Part shown: positions 49,897 through 59,718 of the stretch, one piece after another | How positions within the stretch are numbered: position 1 is the first letter of the stretch | Layout of the letters: every line of letters starts with the position of its first letter | Assembly: GCF_004681125.1 (NCBI RefSeq) | Contig: NZ_SIHO01000002.1 | Span: 784,563 to 848,562 of the forward strand | DNA length: 64,000 nt | DNA from: Glacieibacterium arshaanense | GTDB lineage: Bacteria; Pseudomonadota; Alphaproteobacteria; Sphingomonadales; Sphingomonadaceae | Direction of reading: 5' to 3' | Program-made: the position numbers and the translations under genes | The notes under the pieces: generated by a model | Seen by the model: only the letters and a program-made list of their open reading frames with translations | Told to the model about the DNA's origin: nothing | Databases searched by the model: none

Positions 49897-51063
49897 TTGC
49901 CTGATCTGAAACCTTATGCCTGCGACCCGGCCGCTTCGCGCGGCCGGCGCTTTGCGCAGGCGCCGAGCACCAGCCGCGACGCGTTCCAGCGCGACCGCGA
50001 CCGCATCATCCATTGCAGCGCCTTCCGCCGCCTGCGCTACAAGACCCAGGTCTTCGTCGCGCCCGACGGCGACCATTTCCGCGTCCGGCTGACGCACAGC
50101 CTCGAGGTCGCGCAGATCGCCCGGACCTTGGCGCGGGCGCTCGGGCTCAACGAGGATCTCGCCGAAGCATTGGCACTGGCACACGACCTCGGCCACCCGC
50201 CGTTCGGCCATTCGGGCGAGGACGCGCTCGAGGAAGCCATGGCACCCTATGGCGGCTTCGACCACAACGCCCAGACGTTGCGCGTCGTAACCAAACTCGA
50301 ACATCGCTATCCGGGGTTCGACGGGCTCAACCTGTGCTGGGAGACGTTGGAAGGCCTCGCCAAACACAACGGTCCGGTCACTGCGCCGGGCTGGGCGCTC
50401 GCCGAGGTTGACGCCGAACACCATCTCGAACTCGGCACCTGGGCCAGCCTCGAAGCTCAGGTCGCGGCACTCGCCGACGACATCGCCTATGACAACCACG
50501 ACCTTGACGACGGGCTGCGCGCCGGGCTGTTCACCATCGAAGACGCCTGCAGCGTGGCGTTCACGGCGGACTGCTGGGCGACGGTCAAGGCGCGCTTCCC
50601 GAACGTCAGCGCGCGACGCCGGCTGGTGCCCGAGCTGGTACGCGAAGCGATCGGCCGGATGGTCGATGACCTGCTCACCGAAACCCGCGCGCGCCTCGCC
50701 GCAGCCGCACCGCAATCGGTCAATGATGTGCGCGCTGCCGGGCGCAGCCTAGTCGGCTTTTCACCGGCAATGGCCGCGGTGTCGAGCCAGCTCAAGGCGT
50801 TCCTGCGCAGCCGCATGTATTCGCACCCGCTGGTCAGCGCGCTGCGCGATCCGTCGCAGTTGGTGGTGACGCGGCTGTTCGCCGCCTACCACGCCGACAC
50901 CGCCTTGCTGCCACCCGAATGGGCCGCGGCCGCGCCGCTTGCCGAGCCGGCGCGGGCGCGGCACATTGCCGACTTTCTGGCAGGGATGACCGACCGCTAT
51001 GCCTTGCGCTGCTACGGCGAAGTGATCGGCCCGTCGCCGCTGCCGACCGACATCAATATCTAA
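49897..51063 (+). CDS. dgt: Deoxyguanosinetriphosphate triphosphohydrolase-like protein
   Basis: 388-aa HD-domain protein that hydrolyses dNTPs to deoxynucleoside and triphosphate. HD residues: His67 (RLTHSLEVAQIAR), His96-Asp97 (ALAHDLGHPPFGHSGEDAL), and a later Asp in ALADDIAYDNHDLDDG. The family N-terminus (AFQRDRDRIIHCSAFRRLRYKTQVF begins at residue 29) is complete. TTG 49897 is the only suitable start; it lies in the second copy of a 14-bp tandem duplication with the preceding gene's stop. Confidence 0.93.
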   Translation: MPDLKPYACDPAASRGRRFAQAPSTSRDAFQRDRDRIIHCSAFRRLRYKTQVFVAPDGDHFRVRLTHSLEVAQIARTLARALGLNEDLAEALALAHDLGHPPFGHSGEDALEEAMAPYGGFDHNAQTLRVVTKLEHRYPGFDGLNLCWETLEGLAKHNGPVTAPGWALAEVDAEHHLELGTWASLEAQVAALADDIAYDNHDLDDGLRAGLFTIEDACSVAFTADCWATVKARFPNVSARRRLVPELVREAIGRMVDDLLTETRARLAAAAPQSVNDVRAAGRSLVGFSPAMAAVSSQLKAFLRSRMYSHPLVSALRDPSQLVVTRLFAAYHADTALLPPEWAAAAPLAEPARARHIADFLAGMTDRYALRCYGEVIGPSPLPTDINI

Positions 51064-51078
51064 ACTGGGGAGAGAAGA

Positions 51079-52209
51079 ATGACCGAGATTCATGGCTTTT
51101 GCGAAGACCGCTTCGCCGGCGTCCGCGACGTGCTGGCGGGCAGCATCGACCGCGGTGACGATGTCGGCGGCAGCTTTGCGGTGACGATCGACGGCAAGAC
51201 CGTCGTCGATATCTGGGGCGGCCACGCCGATGCGGAGAAAACCCGCCCCTGGGAAAAGGACACCATCATCAACGTCTATTCGACGACCAAGACGATGTGC
51301 GCGCTGACCGCGCTGCTGCTCGCCGACCGCGGCGAGCTCGATTTCGACAAGCCCGTCGCGCACTACTGGCCCGAGTTCGCGGCCAACGGCAAGGAAGGCG
51401 TCAAGGTCAGCCACCTGATGTCGCATTCGGCCGGCGTGTCGGGCTGGAAGGAGCCCGCCGAAAAGGAAATGCTCTATGACTGGGACAAGGCCTGCGCGCT
51501 GCTGGCGGCGCAGGCGCCGTTCTGGGAACCCGGCACGCAGCCCGGCTATCACGCGCTGACGCAGGGCTATCTGGTCGGTGAAGTCGTGCGCCGCATTGCC
51601 GGCAAGTCATTGGGCACGGTGTTCCGCGAGGAGATCGCCGAGCCTTTGGGTGCCGATTTCCACATCGGGTTGCCGGCCAGCGAAGACAGCCGCGTCGCCG
51701 ATCTGATCCCGCCACCGCCGGGCGGTTCGCTCGGCATGCCGACCGACAATCCGCTGGCGACCAGCGTCATGGCGAACCCGCCGATCAGCCCGCTCGATAC
51801 GCGGACGCGGGCGTGGCGCGCCGCCGAAATCCCCGCCGCCAACGGCCAGGGCAATGCGCGCTCGGTCGCCGAAATCCATGCGATGCTGGCCAATGGCGGC
51901 GTCGCCAAGGGCAAGCGCTTCATGTCCGAAGCCGGCAGCCGCCGCGCGCTCGAACAGCAGATCGAAGGCACCGATCTCGTGCTCAACATGCCGGTCCGCT
52001 ACGGGCTGGGCTTCGGGCTGCCGACGCCGACGGTGCCGTGGCCGCACCCCAACACGGCGTTCTGGGGCGGCTATGGCGGCAGCCTCGCGGTCATCGACTA
52101 TGACGCCCGCACCACCATGTCGTTCGTGATGAACAAGATGGCGCCGACGACGGTGGGCGATTTGCGCGCCTTCATGCTGGCGATGGAAATCTGGAAGGTG
52201 CAGGGCTGA
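51079..52209 (+). CDS. Serine hydrolase, class C beta-lactamase/esterase family
   Basis: 376 aa. SxxK motif STTK with Ser68-Lys71, a Tyr motif in PGYHALTQGYLVGEVV, and a third element FWGGYGGS. The layout matches EstB/LACTB-type esterases rather than clinical AmpC. No signal peptide, so cytosolic. Substrate unknown. It ends overlapping the start of a DUF3224 gene by 1 nt. Confidence 0.9.
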   Translation: MTEIHGFCEDRFAGVRDVLAGSIDRGDDVGGSFAVTIDGKTVVDIWGGHADAEKTRPWEKDTIINVYSTTKTMCALTALLLADRGELDFDKPVAHYWPEFAANGKEGVKVSHLMSHSAGVSGWKEPAEKEMLYDWDKACALLAAQAPFWEPGTQPGYHALTQGYLVGEVVRRIAGKSLGTVFREEIAEPLGADFHIGLPASEDSRVADLIPPPPGGSLGMPTDNPLATSVMANPPISPLDTRTRAWRAAEIPAANGQGNARSVAEIHAMLANGGVAKGKRFMSEAGSRRALEQQIEGTDLVLNMPVRYGLGFGLPTPTVPWPHPNTAFWGGYGGSLAVIDYDARTTMSFVMNKMAPTTVGDLRAFMLAMEIWKVQG

Positions 52210-52667
52210 TGCGCTGGCGGGCGGCGTTGCTGATTGCGGCAGCGTCGCTCGCCGCTCAAGCAGGGGGAGCGACAGTCATGACGCAGCACGCCAAGGGCAG
52301 CTTCGAGGTCAAGATCATCCCGCAGTCGCCGACCACAGACTCGACTTTGGGCCGGATGGACATCGACAAGACCTACCACGGCGACCTTGAAGCGCATGCC
52401 ACCGGCACGATGCTGACCGCGATGGGCAGCGGGCAGGGCAACGGCGTCTATGTCGCGGTCGAGCGTGTCACCGGCGCGCTGGCGGGCAAATCCGGCAGCT
52501 TCGCATTGGCGCACAAGGGCGTGATGGACAATGGCGCGCAGAGCCTGGTCATCACCATCGTCCCCGAATCGGGGACCGGCGCACTAGCGGGCATAACCGG
52601 CAGCCTGAACATCATCATCAAGGATGGCGGGCACTTCTACACGCTCGACTATACGCTGCCGCAATAG
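52209..52667 (+). CDS. DUF3224 domain protein, exported
   Basis: 152 aa: signal peptide MRWRAALLIAAASLAAQAGG, then a DUF3224 beta-barrel domain (FEVKIIPQSP ... MDIDKTYHGDLEAHATGTML ... VERVTGALAGKSGSFALAHKG ... ITGSLNI). The family resembles allene-oxide-cyclase-like barrels of unknown function. ATG overlaps the serine hydrolase stop by 1 nt. Confidence 0.85.
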   Translation: MRWRAALLIAAASLAAQAGGATVMTQHAKGSFEVKIIPQSPTTDSTLGRMDIDKTYHGDLEAHATGTMLTAMGSGQGNGVYVAVERVTGALAGKSGSFALAHKGVMDNGAQSLVITIVPESGTGALAGITGSLNIIIKDGGHFYTLDYTLPQ

Positions 52668-53230
52668 GCACGACGAATTTCCGGCCAGCGGATATCCCCG
52701 CCCCGGTCCATCGTCCTAGTACTGACCCCCACCGCCACGGTGGAGATGTAATCCTCTTCCCGATGAAGGCGTCCTTGGGAGGGTTGCTTGGTCATCGGGA
52801 AGAGGCAGGCTTTGTGACGTTGATCGGGATAGCCGGTAGCGGAGGGCGACGGCTTCCAAGGCCGAACGCGTATATTACGCTGTAGTTCACGCGTTATTGA
52901 GGACGCATTTAGTGCAGACGTAAGTGCCCTCCTTGGAACACTTGGAGCTGAAGTTCCCGATCTAACAGAGCGCGGGGCTGAAAAGCGCGGCGGTGAGACG
53001 TCACGTCCGGCCAAGCAAGTGGCGATCATGGATCCGGACAGGTTGGACGAGGAACTCCCATTCCCCGCCGCCTTGATTGACCTACTAACCGATTCGGTTC
53101 ATAATGTCAAGTGAAATATCCAATTATCATTTGATCCTCGCCTTGACTATGCGTCCATTCCGGACCCGACTGCGCTTGCAGGCTTATCGGCTGTCGCTAG
53201 TCTGGCGCCAGAATTCAACGGGGGAAAGCG
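52668..53230. other. Unexplained 563-bp intergenic region with a strong hairpin
   Basis: No convincing gene. A 14-nt perfect inverted repeat (CCTCTTCCCGATGA 52753-52766 with TCATCGGGAAGAGG 52792-52805, 25-nt loop) is the clearest feature. On the plus strand 52833-53114 is open for 93 codons with a plausible acidic C-terminal sequence (DPDRLDEELPFPAALIDLLT) but no early start codon, so it may be a gene remnant. The part from about 53040 is AT-richer and probably holds the promoter of the next gene. Confidence 0.5.
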
Positions 53231-55171
53231 ATGCGAGCCTGGTTGGCCGGTCTTGGGCTGCTGCTGGCGGCCACCGGCATACATGCCGAGACCAAGCAGC
53301 AAATCTATGATCGTGCGCAGACGGCGTTCGACCGTTTCGACTGGCCTGTGGCGAGCGCCGGTTTCGCGCAATTGCTACCCGCGCCACCGGCACCGCTCAA
53401 GGGCGCGTCGGCGGTCATCGCGGCGAGGCTCGCAGAGGCCGAGCTCAAGCAGGATCAGTATGAGGCGGCGCGCGGCCATGCCACACGCGCGGTCGCCGGA
53501 CTGGCGGACAATCCCGAAGAACGCGCGCAGGCGCTAATAACGCTGGGCAATGCGTCGCGGCTCGACCTGATGATGCCCGAAGCCATCGCGGCATTCAGTG
53601 AGGCGGCCAAAATCGGCAACACGCTGCCGGCGACCCGCGCTGCCGCGCTGATCGGGTTGGCACAGTCCGCCAGCGTCTATGCCCCCGACACCGCCGCCGC
53701 GGCGCTGGCTACACTGGTCGCCGACCCGAAGCTGATGGCCGGCTGGTCGAACGAACGGCGCGCACAGGTCGAGGCGCTGCAGGGCCGCGCCGAGCTTAAC
53801 CGCGGTGATTTCAGGGCCGCCAACCGCTTCTTCGATGCTGCGGTGCGTGACAGCGGCAGCTTGACGTCGAACAAGGTGTCGATGGTGCAGGTGGCATTGC
53901 GCGGTGATGCCGCCATTGCCAGCCAGATGCTCGGTTACGACGAGTCGGCCCGCAAGTATCTGGCCTTTTCGGGCGCCGGCCATGTCAATTGGGACAATAT
54001 TTCGCGCGGCAACCTGCAGCCGCCGGTTTGCGGCCAGCCCGACGATGGCCCCGATGCCATTCAGCCCGACGATACTGCGGTTGTCGAATTTTCGATCGGG
54101 CCCGACGGTGAAGTTACCAATGCGATGACGATCTTTGCCAGCCGCCCCGGACCGATGGGCATCGGCTTCGCGCGCGCCGTACGCGACTGGAGCTGGCGGC
54201 CATCGGCTGTCGCCAAGCTCAATCCATTCTGGCGGGCGCTGGTGCGGATGCAATTGCGCTGCATCACGCGCCCGGCGCCGGAAAGCATTTACGACGGCTT
54301 CCAGCGCGAGACGCGAAAATGGTTTGACGAGCAGGGGCTGACAACGGCCGAATTCCACAAGCTGTGGAATGGCGACAGTTCGCCGCTCGATGCCAATCTT
54401 GCCGGCACCGACGCGCGGGCGATTGCGGCGTTGATGGGTCGCAATGACGATACCAAGCTCAATGCCGCGGACCGGGCGCGACTCGACAAGGCGCTCGACG
54501 CTACCAATGCACCGGCGAATGTGCGCGCGCTGATCCTGTTCAATGTGCTCCAGGCACATGAGATCGGCACCCGCAGCAGTGCGGGCGCGGCGGCGAGCCG
54601 GCTTGCCGCCGCGCTGCCGGGATTTGCCGCACGCTGGCCCAACAGCGAGGGGACACCGTGGTTGCGGCTGTCGTATGCGCGGGCGCTCGAAAGTGCCGGC
54701 GACTTCAACGCGGCGCAAACGCAGCTCGAAATGGTGCTGGCGACGCCGGTCACCTACCTTCCCGAAGCCAGCCTGATCCGCAGCGTCGCGACCGTGCATC
54801 TTGCGGCGCTGCACAAGCGCGCCGGCGACACCGTGGCGGCCATGCGTCTGGTGACGGACGCCGGGCTCAGCGCCGAACAATGCGCATTGTTCGACTTGCA
54901 GCCGGTTTCCACCGCTGGCGGCGGCGGCACGAGCGACTTCCCCGAAGAGGCGTTGAGCTGGGGTTTCGATGGCTATGTGCTTCTGGCCTATGACATCGGC
55001 GCCGACGGGCGGACGACGGGTGTCCGTGCGGTTGTCGCCTATCCGCCGTTCATTTTCGACGCTGCGGCGACTAAGGTGGTCAAGCGCTTGCGCTACCTGC
55101 CGCCGGTGCTCGACGGCAGCGCCACCGGCTGCAACGGCGCGCGGCGATCGATTTCCTTCAAGAGCGGCTAA
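53231..55171 (+). CDS. TPR protein with two TonB C-terminal-like domains, exported
   Basis: 646 aa. Signal peptide MRAWLAGLGLLLAATGIHAE. Residues ~25-225 are helical repeats of TPR character (QAQTAFDRFDWPVASAGF-like units, RAQALITLGNASRLDLMMPEA). Two beta segments resemble TonB_C: ~275-335 (VVEFSIGPDGEVTNAMTIFA ... WSWRP) and ~575-640 (LLAYDIGADGRTTGVRAVVA ... VVKRLRYLPP). No membrane anchor besides the signal. So it may be a periplasmic adaptor in TonB-dependent uptake or simply use the fold for binding. GGGGGAAA precedes ATG 53231. Confidence 0.8.
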   Translation: MRAWLAGLGLLLAATGIHAETKQQIYDRAQTAFDRFDWPVASAGFAQLLPAPPAPLKGASAVIAARLAEAELKQDQYEAARGHATRAVAGLADNPEERAQALITLGNASRLDLMMPEAIAAFSEAAKIGNTLPATRAAALIGLAQSASVYAPDTAAAALATLVADPKLMAGWSNERRAQVEALQGRAELNRGDFRAANRFFDAAVRDSGSLTSNKVSMVQVALRGDAAIASQMLGYDESARKYLAFSGAGHVNWDNISRGNLQPPVCGQPDDGPDAIQPDDTAVVEFSIGPDGEVTNAMTIFASRPGPMGIGFARAVRDWSWRPSAVAKLNPFWRALVRMQLRCITRPAPESIYDGFQRETRKWFDEQGLTTAEFHKLWNGDSSPLDANLAGTDARAIAALMGRNDDTKLNAADRARLDKALDATNAPANVRALILFNVLQAHEIGTRSSAGAAASRLAAALPGFAARWPNSEGTPWLRLSYARALESAGDFNAAQTQLEMVLATPVTYLPEASLIRSVATVHLAALHKRAGDTVAAMRLVTDAGLSAEQCALFDLQPVSTAGGGGTSDFPEEALSWGFDGYVLLAYDIGADGRTTGVRAVVAYPPFIFDAAATKVVKRLRYLPPVLDGSATGCNGARRSISFKSG

Positions 55172-55241
55172 GGTGGTGTGAAGAGGGCGTCTCCCCCGAC
55201 TTCGCTCGGGATGAGCGAGGTAAGCGCAGGCGCCAAACAAT

Positions 55242-55276
55242 CGGGTGCAGGCGTCACGCCTGCCCGCCGGAGGCTC
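55242..55276. repeat. Single arm of the palindromic intergenic repeat (right-hand orientation)
   Basis: Ends CCGCCGGAGGCTCTG; its hairpin read on the minus strand is GCAGGCGT-G-ACGCCTGC, a compensated variant of the family. It lies 89 bp before argS; no partner arm. The 193-bp gap otherwise contains a CCCCGACTTCGCTCGGG hairpin near 55187-55210. Confidence 0.78.
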
Positions 55277-55364
55277 TGTGCCACCCTTCACCTTGCCCCG
55301 TGACGGCGGGCGCCGGGCGCGCTAGAGACGGGGTTTGCTTGACTGACCTTGTTCGGAAATCACT

Positions 55365-57095
55365 TTGACCACGCTTTACCATGCTTATGCGGCGCATGTT
55401 GCCGATGCCATTGCCGGGCTTGTTGCCAGCGGCGAACTGCCGGCCGGGCTCGATACGCGCGGCGTGACGGTCGAGGCGCCGCGCGATCCGACGCATGGCG
55501 ACCTCGCGACCAACGCGGCGATGGTGCTGGCGAAACCCGCCGGCAAGAAGCCGCGCGACATTGCCACCGGCATCGCCTGGGCGCTGGCGCAGCTGCCTGA
55601 CGTGGAGACCGCCGAGGTCGCGGGGCCGGGGTTCCTCAACATCCGGCTGAAGCCCGGCGTCTGGCAGGCCGAGCTGGCGACGATGCTGCGTGACGGCGCG
55701 GCCTATGGCCGCTCGACGATGGGCGCCGGCGCGCCGGTCAATGTCGAGTATGTCAGCGCCAACCCGACGGGGCCGATGCACATGGGGCATTGCCGCGGCG
55801 CGGTGGTCGGCGACGCGCTCGCCAGCCTGATGGACTATGCCGGCTTCAAGGTGACGCGCGAGTATTACATCAACGACGCCGGCGGCCAGGTCGATACGCT
55901 GGCGCGGTCGGTGCACCTGCGCTACCGCGAGGCGCTCGGCGAGACGGTGGAAATCCCCGAGGGCTTTTATCCCGGCGACTATCTGGTGCCGGTGGGCGAG
56001 GCGCTGGCCAAGGAGTTCGGTGACCGCTTTGTCGGCAAGCCCGAAAGCCAGTGGCTCTCGCTGTTCAAGGAGCGTGCCGTCGCGTTGATGATGGAGCGCA
56101 TCCGCGAGGATCTGGCGCTGCTCGGCATCCGCCAGGACGTGTATTTTTCCGAAGCCAGCCTCGATGCGCGCGGCGCGGTGCAGGGTGCGCTCGACACGCT
56201 GGCCGCCAAGGGCCTGATCTACGAAGGCGTGCTGGAGGCGCCGAAGGGCGAGGCGGCGGACGATTGGGAGCCGCGGCCGCAGACGCTGTTCAAGGCGAGC
56301 CAGTTCGGCGACGACAGCGACCGCGCGCTCAAGAAGTCCGACGGCAGCTGGACCTATTTCGCCGGCGACGTGGCGTATCACTATGACAAGCTGACGCGCG
56401 GTTTCACGCAATTGGTCGACATGTTCGGCGCCGACCATGGCGGTTACGTCAAGCGCATGCAGGCGGCGGTGCGGGCACTGTCGGACAACAAGGTGCCGCT
56501 CGACATCAAGCTGGTGCAGATGGTCAAGCTGCTGCGCGCCGGCGAGCCGGTGAAGATGTCGAAGCGTTCGGGGTCGTTCGTGACGCTGGCCGATGTGGTG
56601 AACGAGGTCGGCAAGGACGTCGTGCGCTTCATCATGCTGACCAAGCGGTCGGATTCGCAGCTCGATTTCGATTTCGCCAAGGTGGTCGAGCAGTCGCGCG
56701 ACAATCCGGTCTTCTATGTCCAGTACGCGCACGCGCGCATCCATTCGCTGCAGCGCCGCGCGGCGGAGGCCGGGATCGTGTTGCCCGAAGCCGACCTGTC
56801 GCTGCTCGACGACGAGGAACTGGCGCTGGTGAAGTTTGCCGCGACCTGGCCGCGCACGGTCGAGGCGGCGGCCGAAGCGCGCGAGCCGCACCGGATTGCA
56901 TTCTACCTCGGCGATCTGGCGGCGAATTTTCACGCGTTGTGGAACCGCGGCAACGACGATGCATCGCGGCGTTTCGTGCTGGCCGACAATCCGGCGCTGA
57001 CATCGGCACGGCTGGCGCTGGCGCGCGGAATCGGGCAGATTATCCGCAACGGCCTTGGCGTCATGGGTGTCGAGCCGGTGGAGGAAATGCACTGA
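55365..57095 (+). CDS. argS: Arginyl-tRNA synthetase
   Basis: 576-aa class I synthetase. The N-terminal Arg-N domain recognises tRNA. The HIGH motif is [20 protein letters not shown], the KMSK motif is KMSKRSG, and the C-terminal DALR domain contains [16 protein letters not shown] start at 55365 with GGAAA upstream; no ATG is suitable. First gene of the block argS-SPOR-nagZ-scpAB-tatABC. Confidence 0.96.
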   Translation: MTTLYHAYAAHVADAIAGLVASGELPAGLDTRGVTVEAPRDPTHGDLATNAAMVLAKPAGKKPRDIATGIAWALAQLPDVETAEVAGPGFLNIRLKPGVWQAELATMLRDGAAYGRSTMGAGAPVNVEYVSANPTGPMHMGHCRGAVVGDALASLMDYAGFKVTREYYINDAGGQVDTLARSVHLRYREALGETVEIPEGFYPGDYLVPVGEALAKEFGDRFVGKPESQWLSLFKERAVALMMERIREDLALLGIRQDVYFSEASLDARGAVQGALDTLAAKGLIYEGVLEAPKGEAADDWEPRPQTLFKASQFGDDSDRALKKSDGSWTYFAGDVAYHYDKLTRGFTQLVDMFGADHGGYVKRMQAAVRALSDNKVPLDIKLVQMVKLLRAGEPVKMSKRSGSFVTLADVVNEVGKDVVRFIMLTKRSDSQLDFDFAKVVEQSRDNPVFYVQYAHARIHSLQRRAAEAGIVLPEADLSLLDDEELALVKFAATWPRTVEAAAEAREPHRIAFYLGDLAANFHALWNRGNDDASRRFVLADNPALTSARLALARGIGQIIRNGLGVMGVEPVEEMH

Positions 57096-57096
57096 C

Positions 57097-57960
57097 ATGG
57101 CACGCCGTGATGATGACGAAGCGCCGTGGTTGGCCGAAGTCGAAAGCGACGGCCGCACATCGACATTGGTGCCGCGCGGGCGCTTCATCGGCGGGGTGAC
57201 GCTGTTCGTGCTGCTGCTGCTGCTGGTGGTCATCGGCATCTATTTCATCACGCAGACCAAGCAGGACGGCGCCACCGGCACGCCAGTCGAGCGCGCCGAG
57301 GATGCGCCGCTGATTACTGCCGACCCGGGCCCGTACAAGGTTCTCCCGGCGGATCCCGGCGGGCTCAAAATCCCCGAGGATGGCACTTTGCACTGTGTTA
57401 GCGAAGGCAATTGCCCGGAAACCCGCGGTCTCTCCACCAATGTCCCCGAAGAGCCCGGGCCGCGTCCGGGCGAGGCACCTGTCGAGCTGTTGCCGCCGGG
57501 TGACGAACTGCCCGCGATTCCGCCCGCCGCGCCGGTTGCGCGTCCGGCTGTCCCCGCTGCACCGGTGGTGAGCGCGCCGAAGCCGGCGGTTGCCGTGCCG
57601 CCGGTGGCGACCGTACCGCCGCACCCCAAGCCCGGTGCTTCGACGACGGTGCCGTTGGTCAAGGCCCCGGTCGCTGCGCCGCCGCAACCGGCACCTGCGC
57701 CGATTGCAACGCCGGCAAGCGGTGGCACGACGCTGCAGCTCGGGGCGTTTTCGAGTGCCGCCAAGGCCGAACAGGCGTGGAAATCGCTGTCGACGCGGTT
57801 CGCCTATCTGGCACCGCTCAGCAAGCGCATCGAGCCGGTCGAGCGCGACACCGGCACGCTGTACCGGCTGCGCGCCAGTGGCAGTCCCGATGCAGCCGCC
57901 GCCGCGCACACCTGCGCGATGCTCAAGGTGGCGGGCGAACCCTGCGCGGTCGTCAAGTGA
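57097..57960 (+). CDS. SPOR-domain membrane protein
   Basis: 287 aa. A short cytoplasmic N-terminus, one transmembrane helix (~30-51; GGVTLFVLLLLLVVIGIYFI), a long Pro/Ala/Val-rich periplasmic linker (~60-205), and a C-terminal SPOR domain (~208-287; TLQLGAFSSAAKAEQAWKSL, LYRLRASG). SPOR domains bind denuded peptidoglycan at the division site. Standard position between argS and nagZ. Its stop overlaps the nagZ GTG start. Confidence 0.92.
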   Translation: MARRDDDEAPWLAEVESDGRTSTLVPRGRFIGGVTLFVLLLLLVVIGIYFITQTKQDGATGTPVERAEDAPLITADPGPYKVLPADPGGLKIPEDGTLHCVSEGNCPETRGLSTNVPEEPGPRPGEAPVELLPPGDELPAIPPAAPVARPAVPAAPVVSAPKPAVAVPPVATVPPHPKPGASTTVPLVKAPVAAPPQPAPAPIATPASGGTTLQLGAFSSAAKAEQAWKSLSTRFAYLAPLSKRIEPVERDTGTLYRLRASGSPDAAAAAHTCAMLKVAGEPCAVVK

Positions 57961-58955
57961 CGCCATTGGTGCTGGGGCTGGCAGGCACCGCCCTGTCGCC
58001 GCAGGAAACCGCATTGTTCCGCGCCGCCGATCCGGCGGGCTATATCCTGTTCGCGCGCAACTGCGCCGACCCCGACCAGCTGCGTGCGCTGACCGCATCC
58101 TTGCGCGATCTGGCGGGCAGGGACGTCGCGATTCTGATCGATCAGGAAGGTGGCCGTGTCGCACGACTCGGCCCGCCGCACTGGCCGGTATTTCCGGCAG
58201 CTAGAGTGTTTGCCGAGCGCTATCAGGTGGCGCCGATCACCGCGATCACCGCGGCGCGCGCCAATGCCCGGGCGCTGGCGGTGCTGCTGCGCGACCTCGG
58301 CATCAACGTCGATTGCCTGCCGTTGCTCGATGTCGGGCAGCCCGAAACCCACGCGATCATCGGCGACCGCAGCTACGGCGACAGCCCGATGCAGGTCGCC
58401 GCACTCGGCAAGGCGGCGCTCGACGGCCTGCGCGACGGCGGCGTTTGCGGCGTCATCAAGCATATCCCCGGCCATGGCCGCGCCGCCGCCGACAGCCACC
58501 TCGAACTGCCGGTCGTAAGCGCCACGCGCGCCGAACTTGAGACCGATTTCGCGCCGTTCAGCGCGCTCAGGGCGGCACCGATGGCGATGACCGCGCATGT
58601 GCTTTACCTGGCGCTTGATGCCGAAAACTGCGCCTCGACATCGCCGACGATCATCGCTGATATCATCCGCGGCGACATCGGTTTCGACGGGCTACTGCTG
58701 TCCGATGATATCGGCATGGCGGCGCTCGGCGGCACGATGGTCGCGCGCGCGCAAAGCGTGCTCGCGGCGGGCTGTGATATCGCGCTGCACTGTTCAGGCG
58801 ACTTTGTTCAAATGGCGGCGCTGGCGGATGCCGTGGGCGAAATGTCGGACACCGGCGCGGCGCGACTGGACCGCGCTTTAGCCTGGGCCGATGCGGCGGC
58901 GGGCGGCGATGTCGCGGCGCTGACGGCGCAGCGCGACCAGCTGCTGGCGGCGTGA
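57957..58955 (+). CDS. nagZ: Beta-N-acetylhexosaminidase NagZ
   Basis: 332-aa GH3 enzyme for peptidoglycan recycling; removes GlcNAc from anhydromuropeptides in the cytosol. Seen: LIDQEGGRVARL, the His/Asp catalytic loop KHIPGHGRAAADSHLELP and nucleophile-containing LLLSDDIGMAALGG. GTG 57957 overlaps the SPOR gene stop (GTGA). Confidence 0.94.
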   Translation: MTPLVLGLAGTALSPQETALFRAADPAGYILFARNCADPDQLRALTASLRDLAGRDVAILIDQEGGRVARLGPPHWPVFPAARVFAERYQVAPITAITAARANARALAVLLRDLGINVDCLPLLDVGQPETHAIIGDRSYGDSPMQVAALGKAALDGLRDGGVCGVIKHIPGHGRAAADSHLELPVVSATRAELETDFAPFSALRAAPMAMTAHVLYLALDAENCASTSPTIIADIIRGDIGFDGLLLSDDIGMAALGGTMVARAQSVLAAGCDIALHCSGDFVQMAALADAVGEMSDTGAARLDRALAWADAAAGGDVAALTAQRDQLLAA

Positions 58956-58962
58956 GGCGCGC

Positions 58963-59718
58963 GTGAGCGACCAGTTCGACCTGCCGATCCGCAGCGCGCC
59001 GAACGAGCTGACACTGAGCCTCGACGGCTGGGAAGGCCCGCTCGACGTGCTGCTGGCGCTGGCGCGGGCGCAGAAGGTCGACCTGTCGAAGATCTCGATC
59101 CTGGCGCTGGTCGACCAGTATCTGGTGTTCATCGCCGATGCGCGCTCGCTGCGGCTCGAGCTGGCGGCGGACTATTTGGTGATGGCGGCGTGGCTCGCCT
59201 ACCTCAAATCCTGCCTCCTGCTGCCGCCCGATCCCGAAGCCGACCCCGATCCGCAATTGCTGGCGCTGCAGCTGCAATTCCAGCTGCAACGGCTCGATGC
59301 GATGCGCGACGTCGGTGCGCGGCTGCTGGCGCGCGACCAGCTCGGGCGCGACACCTTTCGCCGGATCGAGCCCGAAGGCGTGCGTATCACCGGCAAGCCG
59401 GTGTGGGATTGCAGCCTGTTCGACCTGCTGTCGGCATATGGCGCCATCCGCGCGCGCGCCACGCACAGCGTCTATGCCGTCAAGCGCCGTGCGGTCTTGG
59501 CGCTCGACGAGGCGATCGAGCGGCTGGAGCGTTTGCTTGGCGTCGCGGTCGACTGGACCGAAATCGCGCGTTTTTTGCCCGAATCCGAGGACAGCGAATA
59601 CCGCCGCTCGGCGTTGGCGAGCACCTTTGTCGCAGCGCTCGAGCTGACGCGCCAGGGCCGTGCCGATCTCAGCCAGACCGAGGCATTCGGCGCGCTGATG
59701 GTAAGGGGGAAACCATGA
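58963..59718 (+). CDS. scpA: Segregation and condensation protein A
   Basis: 251-aa kleisin subunit of the SMC-ScpAB condensin. The N-terminal SMC-neck-binding region contains LDGWEGPLDVLLALARAQKV and LADYLVMAAWLAYLKSCLLL; C-terminal winged helix near ~190-251. GTG start 7 bp after the nagZ stop. Stop overlaps scpB by 4 nt. Confidence 0.93.
   Translation: MSDQFDLPIRSAPNELTLSLDGWEGPLDVLLALARAQKVDLSKISILALVDQYLVFIADARSLRLELAADYLVMAAWLAYLKSCLLLPPDPEADPDPQLLALQLQFQLQRLDAMRDVGARLLARDQLGRDTFRRIEPEGVRITGKPVWDCSLFDLLSAYGAIRARATHSVYAVKRRAVLALDEAIERLERLLGVAVDWTEIARFLPESEDSEYRRSALASTFVAALELTRQGRADLSQTEAFGALMVRGKP

Noticed and set aside
52649-53029. 126-codon minus-strand frame in the 52.7-53.2 kb gap
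   Set aside because: Overlaps the end of DUF3224, no SD, and spans the strong hairpin; not supported as a gene, though remnant coding cannot be excluded.
53534-55291. 585-codon minus-strand frame opposite the TPR/TonB-C protein
   Set aside because: Shadow; the plus strand has signal peptide, SD and domain structure.
55254-57239. 661-codon minus-strand frame over argS
   Set aside because: Shadow of argS, which is unambiguous.
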